From NCBI GenBank assembly GCA_947171615.1, contig CAMVYG010000161.1:1-5240 (forward strand): 5,240 nucleotides of DNA. The letters are read 5' to 3'. The notes beneath the pieces were generated by a model that was given only the letters and a program-made list of their open reading frames with translations, made no database searches and had not been told where the DNA came from. A program made the translations under genes and the position numbers. Each line of letters begins with the position of its first letter. The first letter of the stretch is position 1. This document shows, piece by piece, positions 1 to 5,240 of this stretch. The stretch is from an uncultured Clostridia bacterium (GTDB taxonomy: Bacteria > Bacillota > Clostridia > Oscillospirales > Acutalibacteraceae).

Positions 1-1720
1 GCTGCGCCGGGCTGCCCGCCACGGAAAGCTTTTGGGGATCGATCGTCCTTTCCTTTCCGAACTGTCGGAAACGGTGATCTGCGAAAATGAGAAGGCCTAT
101 CCCGAGCTCAGGGAAAAGGAAACTACCATTAAAAAGGTGATTTCCTTTGAGGAGGAAAGCTTTGCCAAAACCATCGATCAGGGACTTTCCCTCTTAAACA
201 GCCTGATCGACAAGGCGGATTCCAAGATTTTCTCCGGCGACAGCGCCTTTACCCTGAACGATACCTACGGTTTCCCTCTGGATCTGACCAGGGAGATTCT
301 GGCGGAGCGGGGCATGAAGGTGGACGAGGAACGCTTCCGGGTGCTGATGCGCCAGCAGAAGGAGCGGGCAAGAAACGCCAGAAAGGACGCCGGGGCGGAC
401 GCCTGGAAGGGTGAGAATACCGCTGCCGCCGGGCTGCCCGCTACAGAATTTACCGGCTATACGGAGCTGAAAACCCCTGCGAAGGTGCTTGCCATTATCA
501 GGAACGGGCAGCGGGTGGAAAGCGCCGCTTCCGGGGAAGAGGTCTCCGTTGTGCTGGATCGCACCCCTTTCTATGGCGAAGGCGGCGGCCAGGTGGGAGA
601 CAGCGGCGTGCTGGAGGCCCAGGGCGTTTCTGTAGACGTGGTGGATACCACCAAATACGAGGGGATCTATCTGCACCGCAGTGTGATCGCCGAAGGCACG
701 CTCTCTGTTGGGGACAGCGTGGAAGCGGCTTTGGACGCTATGAGAAGAAAGGCTATCATGCGCAACCATACTGCGGCCCATCTGCTTCAGGCGGCGCTGC
801 GGAAGGTGCTGGGCGACCATGTGGAGCAGGCCGGTCAGATGGTCAATGAGGAGCATGTGCGATTTGACTTTACCCATTTCTCCGCCATGACCCCCGAGGA
901 GCTTGCCATGGTGGAAATGGCGGTCAACGATGAAATTTTGAAGGCGGTTCCGGTCACCATGGTGGAAATGCCTATTGAAGAAGCAAAAAAGAGCGGGGCA
1001 ATGGCCTTGTTCGGCGAAAAATACGGGGATATGGTGCGGGTGGTTTCCGTGGAGGACGGTTTCTCCAGGGAGTTCTGCGGCGGCACCCACATGGATAATA
1101 CCTCCCGGCTGGGTCTGTTCAAGATCGTTTCCGAAGCTTCCGTGGCCTCCGGCGTGAGAAGAATTGAGGCCGTTACCGGGGCGGGTGTGCTGGCGGTGCT
1201 GGCGGCACAGAGCCTTTCCATTCAGGAAACGGCCCAGACCATGAAGGTGGTAAATCCGGCAGAGCTTCCCATGCGGGCAAAACAGGTCATGGCGGAGCTG
1301 AAGGAAAAAGACAAGGCCATTGAAGCGCTGAATGCCAAGATGGCTTCCGCCAATCTGGAAGGCGTGTTCCAAAACGCCCAGGAGGTTTCCGGGGTAAAGG
1401 TGATGTTCGCGCTGCTTTCCGGTATGGACGGCAATGCCCTTCGGGCGCTGTGCGATAAGGTGAAGGAGCGGCCCGAGCCTGCGGCGGCGGTGTTTGCCGG
1501 CGTCAGCGGCGGAAAGGTTTCTCTGGCGGCGGTGTGCAGCAAGGCCGCTCAGGAGATGGGACTGAAAGCGGGCGCTCTGGTAAAAGAGGTTGCTGTGATC
1601 ACTGGCGGAAACGGCGGCGGACGGCCCGATTTTGCCATGGCCGGCGCAAAAGATCAAACCAAGCTGGACGAAGCACTGGCCGCAGTGCCGGAACTGGTGA
1701 AAAAGCAACTGGAGGCTTAA
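1..1720 (+). CDS. alaS: Alanyl-tRNA synthetase, 3' part (N-terminus beyond the window)
   Basis: AlaRS joins alanine to tRNA-Ala in the cytoplasm and hydrolyses mischarged Ser- or Gly-tRNA-Ala. The frame is open from the left edge (first full codon at base 2) and begins LRRAARHGKLLGI, a conserved AlaRS segment near residue 310 of the usual ~875, so about 300 residues holding most of the aminoacylation core are outside. A TTG at 32 is internal, not a start. Visible parts in order are the end of the tRNA-recognition region, with LNDTYGFPLDLTREI at 254-298; the editing domain with zinc ligands HTAAH (767-781) and CGGTH (1076-1090); and the C-terminal oligomerisation domain, with a helical KEKDKAIEALNAKM stretch (about 1300-1341) and the glycine-rich GGNGGGRPDFAMAG motif (1603-1644). 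Both editing ligand pairs are present, so proofreading should work. The gene ends in TAA and looks intact within the window. Family assignment is very secure. Confidence 0.98.
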   Translation, partial: LRRAARHGKLLGIDRPFLSELSETVICENEKAYPELREKETTIKKVISFEEESFAKTIDQGLSLLNSLIDKADSKIFSGDSAFTLNDTYGFPLDLTREILAERGMKVDEERFRVLMRQQKERARNARKDAGADAWKGENTAAAGLPATEFTGYTELKTPAKVLAIIRNGQRVESAASGEEVSVVLDRTPFYGEGGGQVGDSGVLEAQGVSVDVVDTTKYEGIYLHRSVIAEGTLSVGDSVEAALDAMRRKAIMRNHTAAHLLQAALRKVLGDHVEQAGQMVNEEHVRFDFTHFSAMTPEELAMVEMAVNDEILKAVPVTMVEMPIEEAKKSGAMALFGEKYGDMVRVVSVEDGFSREFCGGTHMDNTSRLGLFKIVSEASVASGVRRIEAVTGAGVLAVLAAQSLSIQETAQTMKVVNPAELPMRAKQVMAELKEKDKAIEALNAKMASANLEGVFQNAQEVSGVKVMFALLSGMDGNALRALCDKVKERPEPAAAVFAGVSGGKVSLAAVCSKAAQEMGLKAGALVKEVAVITGGNGGGRPDFAMAGAKDQTKLDEALAAVPELVKKQLEA

Positions 1721-1743
1721 GAGCCTATTTCGGGATAGGCTCT
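1720..1743 (+). other. Hairpin at the alaS stop codon, lacking a T-tract
   Basis: GAGCCTAT (1721-1728) and ATAGGCTC (1735-1742) are perfect reverse complements around a 6-nt TTCGGG loop. A1720-T1743 adds a ninth pair, and CTT (1716-1718) with AAG (1744-1746) can extend the stem if A1719 is bulged. The following bases are purine-rich and not a T run, so this is not a canonical intrinsic terminator. It may be a weak or factor-dependent terminator, or a structure that protects or marks the 3' end of alaS RNA while allowing read-through into hinT. The fold is seen in the sequence; its role is inferred. Confidence 0.6.
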
Positions 1744-1778
1744 AAGATATCATGAGAAAGAAGGGAAAGTGAACACCT

Positions 1779-2132
1779 ATGGACGACTGCATTTTTTGTA
1801 AAATCGCAAGGGGAGAAATTCCCGCAAACAAGGTGTATGAGGATGAAACGGTGCTGGGCTTTTATGATCTGGACCCTCAGGCACCGGTGCATGTGCTGCT
1901 GATCCCGAAAGAGCATATCGCTTCTGCCGCAGAGATTACCCCGGAAAACAGCAGCGTGGTGGCCCACATTTTTGAGGTGGCCGCAAAGCTCAGTAAGGAA
2001 CTGGGCCTTGCAAATGGCTTCCGCATCGTCAATAACTGCGGCAGGGACGGTATGCAGAGCGTGCAGCACCTGCACTTCCATCTGCTGGGAAAGCGCAGGA
2101 TGGGTTGGCCGCCCTTCCCACCGGAGGAATAA
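1779..2132 (+). CDS. hinT: HIT family nucleotide phosphoramidase (HinT-like)
   Basis: This is a 117-residue histidine-triad protein, the normal length for the HinT branch. Such cytoplasmic, usually homodimeric enzymes hydrolyse AMP-linked phosphoramidates and aminoacyl-adenylates, releasing AMP. The signature QHLHFHLLG lies at residues 96-104, with the triad H97-x-H99-x-H101; the middle histidine normally forms the covalent nucleotidyl intermediate. The N-terminus CIFCKIARGEIPA carries the CxxC pair (C4, C7) that, with H46 in PKEHI, can bind zinc in many bacterial members. NNCGRDGMQSV (85-95) is the usual nucleotide-contact segment. The ATG fits family starts exactly and follows a purine-rich AAGGGA at 1761-1766, a modest ribosome site. 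It sits 58 bp after alaS and 51 bp before apt, probably in one transcript. The natural substrate cannot be read from the sequence. Confidence 0.95.
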   Translation: MDDCIFCKIARGEIPANKVYEDETVLGFYDLDPQAPVHVLLIPKEHIASAAEITPENSSVVAHIFEVAAKLSKELGLANGFRIVNNCGRDGMQSVQHLHFHLLGKRRMGWPPFPPEE

Positions 2133-2142
2133 CAGGTGATCG

Positions 2143-2158
2143 GGCCGTAAGGCCAACC
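2143..2158 (+). other. Alternative small RNA stems between hinT and apt
   Basis: GGCC (2143-2146), GTAA (2147-2150) and GGCC (2151-2154) form a 4-bp stem capped by a GNRA-type loop. The same right arm, extended as GGCCAACC (2151-2158), is also a perfect reverse complement of GGTTGGCC (2103-2110) inside the end of hinT, so the two pairings exclude each other. Neither covers the apt ribosome site. The complementarity is direct observation; any regulatory role is speculative and the stems are short. Confidence 0.3.
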
Positions 2159-2169
2159 ATATAAAAATG

Positions 2170-2175
2170 AAGGAG
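2170..2175 (+). promoter_or_regulatory. Ribosome binding site of apt
   Basis: AAGGAG lies 8 nt before the ATG at 2184, a near-ideal Shine-Dalgarno site. It supports this start over the in-frame ATG at 2202 (Met7), which has only a GGGAGAGG stretch inside the coding sequence in front of it. Confidence 0.8.
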
Positions 2176-2183
2176 AATGCTTT

Positions 2184-2723
2184 ATGGGAGAGGTTTATAA
2201 AATGAACATTGCCGGGTGTGAGCGGGAGCTTCCCATCTGCCCCATCAATGAACATTTGGATATCGCGGGCTTTGTGATGTTCAGCGATGTGGAGATCACA
2301 GAGGCGGTGGCAAAGGCTCTGCTGGAAAAAAGCCCGGAGCACGATGTGATCGTCACAGCGGAAAGCAAAGGCATTCCTCTGGCCTACGAAATGGCCAGGA
2401 TCGGCTGCCGGAATTATGTGGTGGCCCGCAAGGGGATCAAGGCCTATATGGAGGACCCCATTCATGTGGAGGTGAAGTCCATTACCACCGATCATGTGCA
2501 GAAGCTGTATCTTTCCAAGGCGGACTGCGAAAACCTGAAGGGAAAGCGGATCCTCATTGTAGATGATGTGATCTCCACCGGAGAATCTCTTGCCGCCATT
2601 GAGGAGCTGCTGCATGCCATTGGAGGCAAGGTAGTGGGGAAGGCCTGTGTGCTGGCGGAAGGAGACGCAAAAGATCGGACGGATATCCTCTATCTGGAAC
2701 CGCTGCCCCTGTTTTTTAAGTAA
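2184..2723 (+). CDS. apt: Type I phosphoribosyltransferase, probably adenine phosphoribosyltransferase
   Basis: This 179-residue cytoplasmic enzyme should join a nucleobase to PRPP, most likely adenine to give AMP in purine salvage. The PRPP-binding loop is clear: ILIVDDVISTGES at 123-135, with the acidic pair D127-D128 and the STG phosphate loop. VTAESKGIPLAYEMA (57-71) corresponds to the conserved EARGF region of Apt, and VVARKGIKAYM (79-89) to the VRKPGKLP segment. The length matches E. coli Apt (183). The PRPP loop reads DDVISTGES where classical Apt has DDLLATGGT, and the N-terminus carries ELPICPIN, both recalling a clostridial Apt-like subgroup. Adenine specificity is therefore likely but unproven; another purine or pyrimidine base is possible. 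The start is set by AAGGAG 8 nt upstream. The stop codon abuts the GTG of comEC in the same frame, which suggests co-translation. Confidence 0.85.
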   Translation: MGEVYKMNIAGCERELPICPINEHLDIAGFVMFSDVEITEAVAKALLEKSPEHDVIVTAESKGIPLAYEMARIGCRNYVVARKGIKAYMEDPIHVEVKSITTDHVQKLYLSKADCENLKGKRILIVDDVISTGESLAAIEELLHAIGGKVVGKACVLAEGDAKDRTDILYLEPLPLFFK

Positions 2724-5009
2724 GTGAAGCGCCCTTTTGCCCTGCTGGGAGGAAGCGCTTTTCTGGCTCTTGTGCTGGCCGCCTGTACGGGGGCCAGCTT
2801 TGCTATACTGTGCTCTGCTGTTTGTGCCGGGCTTGGCGGGATTTTCCTTCTGGGGCTGCTATTTTACTGGCTGAAAAAGAGAGCGGCGGAAAAGCGGGGA
2901 AGGAAGACAGTAAAGCAAGATCGCTTTACAGGCTTTTGTAGGAAACTGCTTTTTTCCGCTTTGGCGCTGCTGACGGCGGCGTTTTGCCTGTTTCGGTACG
3001 CCTATGCCTGGAATACCCGGGTGGAGCCTGTAGAGCAGCTTACGGGAGCACAAGCGCGGATCAGCGGTACGGTGCTGGATTATCCGGAGGAAAAGCGCGG
3101 GAAAACTCTTTGCCTGGTAAGAATAGAGCAGGTGAGCATAGAAGGAGAGCTTCAAGCCCTTCCCGCCTTTACCGTAAGGCTTTCTTCCTGGGGCGCTTTT
3201 TCCTGCCGGCCCTATGATAAATTAGAGTGCACGGTGAAATTTTTCGCCTTCAGCAGCGGAGGCGGCCTGTACTCCACACGAAATTCCTACCTGGCGGACG
3301 GCGTGGAGCTGGGAGCTTATCTGTCTGATTATCAGGATATAACAGTCGTGTCTGAAGAGGGAAGCTCGCCGGGAAAATTTTTCGCGGAGCTGCGGCATAA
3401 GTTGGGCAGAAGCTTTGAACAGCGTCTGCCTAAAGAGGAAAGCGGGCTGATCCGGGCCATGCTGCTGGGGGAGAAAAGCCGCATTCCCGACGAGGGCGCC
3501 CGGAGCTTCCGAAAAATCGGGGCCTATCACCTTTTGGTGATCTCCGGCCTGCATATGGCGGCGCTGGCCGCTTTTCTGGCTTTTTTGTTCAGCAGGCTTC
3601 CCTTGGGAAAGATCGGGGTAAATCTTCTTACCGCCGGGGCGATCCTTGGTTTTCTGGCGCTGACGGCATTTCCCGTTTCCGCGGTGCGCAGCGGCATTAT
3701 GTATATTCTGGCTCTTTTGGCAGGGTGCCTGGGCAGAAGGACGGACAGCGTCAATTCTTTAGGCGTGGCTGTATTTCTAATCTGTGTGGGGAATCCTTTT
3801 TCCGGCGGGGATCTGGGCTTTGCCCTGTCTGCCGCATCCACTCTGGGAATTCTGCTTTTGGGAAGCCCCATTTCCAAAGCGCTGCTGCGGCCCTTTGAGA
3901 TGCGGCCCCTGCTTCGCCGTATTTTTACGCCCATCGCGGCTTCGCTGAGCATGACCTTTTCCGCGGTTCTATTCACCCGGCCTGTGCAGATGCTGGTATT
4001 CCAGGAGCTGTGCCTTTTGTCTCCCCTTGCCAGTCTGCTTCTTGTTTATCCCTGTATGCTGCTGTTATACTGTGCCTTGCTTGCTGCCTTTTTCGGGGCG
4101 GTTCCTTTTCTTGCTCCTCTGGCAGAACCTTTTATCCTCTGTGCCGGGTGGCTTGCCCGGTTTGCCCTGAAAACGGCGGAAGGGCTGGCGGCGCTGCCGG
4201 GCTCTGTGCTGGATCTTTCCCAGCCGGTGTGGGCAGTGGCCGTGGTAGGCATTGTCCTTCTTTTTGCGGTAGGCTTTTTTGTAAAGCGGAGCAAGGGCAT
4301 GACGGCGGTTCTGCTGCTGGGCGCTGTGTTCTTAGCCGGATGGGGCGGATTTTTGACCAGAGCAGACCCCGGCACAGTGACCCTGGCTGCCGCGCCGGAT
4401 TCCTCCTGTGTGGCGGTGCTGCGGGGCGACAGAGCGGCGGTCCTTTCCCTGGGCGGATATCAGATCGACGCGGCGGAAGCGCTGCTTACCCGGAACAATA
4501 TCCGCCGGGTGGAGCTGGTGTGCTTTCCTGTGCGGGACAGGGACGCGCGGGAAGGGGCGGCCTGTCTTTTGCGGGCCTTTCCTGTAGAAAGGCTGGCGCT
4601 GCCGGAAGAGGGCTATTTAGGCCGGGAAGCGGCGCTGTATGCCGAAGACGCAGAGCAGCTGTTCTGGAAGGACGGGGACTCTCTGGAAGTGTTGGACGGA
4701 GTGAAGATCACTGCCTCCTGCGGAATGGCCCGGCTGACGGTAGAGGCGAACGGCGCCACCGTCATGGTAGAAACAGGAAAAAGCGGAGAAGGGGACTGCG
4801 AAGTGCTGTTTACCACAGAGGAAAAGAGCCAAATCAAATCTTCATTTACCGTTTTGCAGAATGATGCTATAATAGGAGCATATAGAAATGTTCCTCTGAA
4901 TGAACTTCCGCCGGGGCAATATCTTGCGCCGGACGGAAACGGACTGTATCTGGATCTGCTTCAGGATGGAACAATACGCTTCAGGGGGGAAAGCCTGTGC
5001 CTGAATTGA
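2724..5009 (+). CDS. comEC: ComEC/Rec2 family DNA-uptake channel with degenerate C-terminal domain
   Basis: ComEC is the inner-membrane channel that brings single-stranded DNA into the cytoplasm during transformation. This copy has 761 residues, near family length. Hydrophobic segments lie at about 5-50 and 73-92. A soluble OB-like domain (about 107-210) starts with ARISGTVLD. The multi-helix Competence domain (about 235-520) carries the hallmarks YHLLVISGLHMAAL (268-281), FPVSAVRSGIMYILALLA (316-333) and NPFSGGDLGFALSAAS (357-372). A last hydrophobic stretch (525-541) leads to a ~215-residue tail placed where the metallo-beta-lactamase domain usually is. There the DVGQGD and THPDADH motifs are gone: the counterparts read APDSSCVAV and CFPVRDRDAREGA, with no histidine in the tail. 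The GTG start follows the apt stop directly, has no Shine-Dalgarno site, and gives MKRPFALLG, a typical ComEC beginning. Coupled translation from apt is likely. Family is secure; competence activity is not shown. Confidence 0.95.
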   Translation: MKRPFALLGGSAFLALVLAACTGASFAILCSAVCAGLGGIFLLGLLFYWLKKRAAEKRGRKTVKQDRFTGFCRKLLFSALALLTAAFCLFRYAYAWNTRVEPVEQLTGAQARISGTVLDYPEEKRGKTLCLVRIEQVSIEGELQALPAFTVRLSSWGAFSCRPYDKLECTVKFFAFSSGGGLYSTRNSYLADGVELGAYLSDYQDITVVSEEGSSPGKFFAELRHKLGRSFEQRLPKEESGLIRAMLLGEKSRIPDEGARSFRKIGAYHLLVISGLHMAALAAFLAFLFSRLPLGKIGVNLLTAGAILGFLALTAFPVSAVRSGIMYILALLAGCLGRRTDSVNSLGVAVFLICVGNPFSGGDLGFALSAASTLGILLLGSPISKALLRPFEMRPLLRRIFTPIAASLSMTFSAVLFTRPVQMLVFQELCLLSPLASLLLVYPCMLLLYCALLAAFFGAVPFLAPLAEPFILCAGWLARFALKTAEGLAALPGSVLDLSQPVWAVAVVGIVLLFAVGFFVKRSKGMTAVLLLGAVFLAGWGGFLTRADPGTVTLAAAPDSSCVAVLRGDRAAVLSLGGYQIDAAEALLTRNNIRRVELVCFPVRDRDAREGAACLLRAFPVERLALPEEGYLGREAALYAEDAEQLFWKDGDSLEVLDGVKITASCGMARLTVEANGATVMVETGKSGEGDCEVLFTTEEKSQIKSSFTVLQNDAIIGAYRNVPLNELPPGQYLAPDGNGLYLDLLQDGTIRFRGESLCLN
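4845..4873 (+). promoter_or_regulatory. Predicted extended -10 promoter inside comEC, facing holA
   Basis: TTTACC (4845-4850, four of six matches to TTGACA), a 17-bp spacer and TATAAT (4868-4873, consensus) preceded by TG at the extended -10 position make a strong housekeeping-sigma promoter on paper. An AT-rich stretch (about 4830-4848) lies just upstream in otherwise GC-rich coding DNA. Transcription would start near 4880, about 117 bp before holA, leaving a leader within the end of comEC. Read by eye only. Confidence 0.6.
4983..4990 (+). promoter_or_regulatory. Ribosome binding site of holA
   Basis: AGGGGGGA, inside the last codons of comEC, ends 6 nt before the GTG at 4997. It is the best Shine-Dalgarno-like site near this start and supports independent loading of ribosomes on holA. 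Confidence 0.7.
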
Positions 5010-5240
5010 CAGAAGCCGAGCTGAAAAAACAGCTTGCCGCCGGAGAGCTTCACGGCGTTTATCTGATTGCGGGAGAAGAAAAATATCTGGTAAAGCGCGC
5101 GGCGGCCCGCCTGATGAAAAAAGCGGGGGGCGAAGCTTTCCCGGAATTCAATAACAATGAATTCGGAAATGAATCTTCCATTGACAGCATTGCCGACGCG
5201 GCTCTGGCTCTGCCTTTTTTCGCGGACCACAAGTGCGTTT
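4997..5240 (+). CDS. holA: DNA polymerase III delta subunit, N-terminal part (cut by window end)
   Basis: Delta is the clamp-loader subunit that opens the beta sliding clamp during replication. Only 81 of roughly 330-340 residues lie in the window; the frame is open at the right edge. It reads PELTEAELKKQLAAGELHG, then VYLIAGEEKYLVKRAA (21-36), which matches the family's YLLxGEExYL beginning of the first AAA+-like domain. LPFFADHKCV (72-81) lines up with the E. coli delta segment whose L73-F74 wedge prises open the beta ring; here F74-F75 take that place. The GTG start has AGGGGGGA 6 nt upstream and overlaps the end of comEC by 13 bp in another frame, so it may be both coupled to comEC and served by the promoter at 4845-4873. 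The comEC-holA neighbourhood is common in Firmicutes, which supports the call. Confidence 0.92.
   Translation, partial: MPELTEAELKKQLAAGELHGVYLIAGEEKYLVKRAAARLMKKAGGEAFPEFNNNEFGNESSIDSIADAALALPFFADHKCV

Noticed and set aside
194..1708. Long open frame (504 codons) antisense to alaS
   Set aside because: It lies opposite a secure AlaRS frame; the translation is rich in His, Gly and Leu without any recognisable domain, which is what the complement of GC-biased codons gives.
2136..2150. Tiny open frame GTG-ATC-GGG-CCG-TAA after hinT with GGAGG upstream
   Set aside because: Four codons with no regulatory amino-acid run; the GGAGG simply encodes the Glu-Glu end of the HIT protein.
2160..2165. TATAAA as a -10 box before apt
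   Set aside because: There is no matching -35 element, and the predicted RNA start would fall in the apt ribosome binding site.
1725..2615. Minus-strand open frame of 296 codons across hinT and apt
   Set aside because: It crosses two well-identified genes and their gap, resembles no family, and has the composition expected of a shadow frame.
2712..2717. Run of six T at the end of apt as a terminator or slippage site
   Set aside because: There is no GC-rich stem just before it and no classical slippery heptamer in the reading frame; since comEC is in the same frame, a shift would not join the proteins.
2804..2809. TGCTATACT, an extended -10-like sequence in the start of comEC
   Set aside because: No reasonable -35 hexamer lies 16-18 bp upstream, and transcription from there would miss the comEC start.
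4010..4864. 284-codon + strand frame inside comEC
   Set aside because: It is an alternative frame of the comEC coding region, Gly/Arg/Cys/Ser-rich with no domain; the ComEC frame is the one that carries family motifs.
4888..4899. Mini frame ATG-TTC-CTC-TGA after AGGAG downstream of the internal promoter
   Set aside because: Three codons only; nothing distinguishes it from chance inside comEC coding sequence.

Overview
The window is a compact, single-direction stretch of bacterial housekeeping DNA. It holds five genes, all on the + strand: the 3' part of alaS (alanyl-tRNA synthetase), a small HIT-family nucleotide hydrolase (hinT-like), a type I phosphoribosyltransferase of the adenine phosphoribosyltransferase type, comEC (DNA-uptake channel), and the first 81 codons of holA (DNA polymerase III delta subunit). 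The comEC-holA order is familiar from Firmicutes. That order, the moderately GC-rich codon use, the AGGAG-type ribosome sites and the protein sequences suggest a Clostridia-type Firmicute, perhaps of the Oscillospirales/Ruminococcaceae kind. The taxon is an inference; nothing in the window fixes it.

Layout: alaS runs off the left edge, with roughly 300 N-terminal residues missing, and stops at 1720. A perfect hairpin without a T-tract begins at its stop codon. hinT (1779-2132) follows after 58 bp. A 51-bp gap, able to form two competing small stem-loops, leads to apt (2184-2723), which has a good Shine-Dalgarno site. comEC (2724-5009) starts with GTG directly after the apt stop codon, in the same reading frame and without a recognisable ribosome site, so it is probably translated by coupling. 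holA starts at GTG 4997, overlaps the end of comEC by 13 bp and has its own strong ribosome site. No gap exceeds 58 bp, and no mobile element, CRISPR array, tRNA or rRNA is visible.

Functionally the genes cover protein synthesis and its proofreading (AlaRS), cleavage of AMP adducts (HIT), AMP salvage (Apt), DNA import (ComEC) and sliding-clamp loading (HolA). The tight spacing suggests co-transcription.

Two observations stand out. First, the C-terminal metallo-beta-lactamase-like domain of ComEC has lost its metal-binding signature and contains no histidine at all after residue 277, so it cannot be a conventional metal-dependent nuclease. Second, a near-ideal extended -10 promoter (TTTACC, 17 bp, TGCTATAAT) lies inside the 3' end of comEC, where it could drive holA separately. 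I saw no clearly new multi-gene system.
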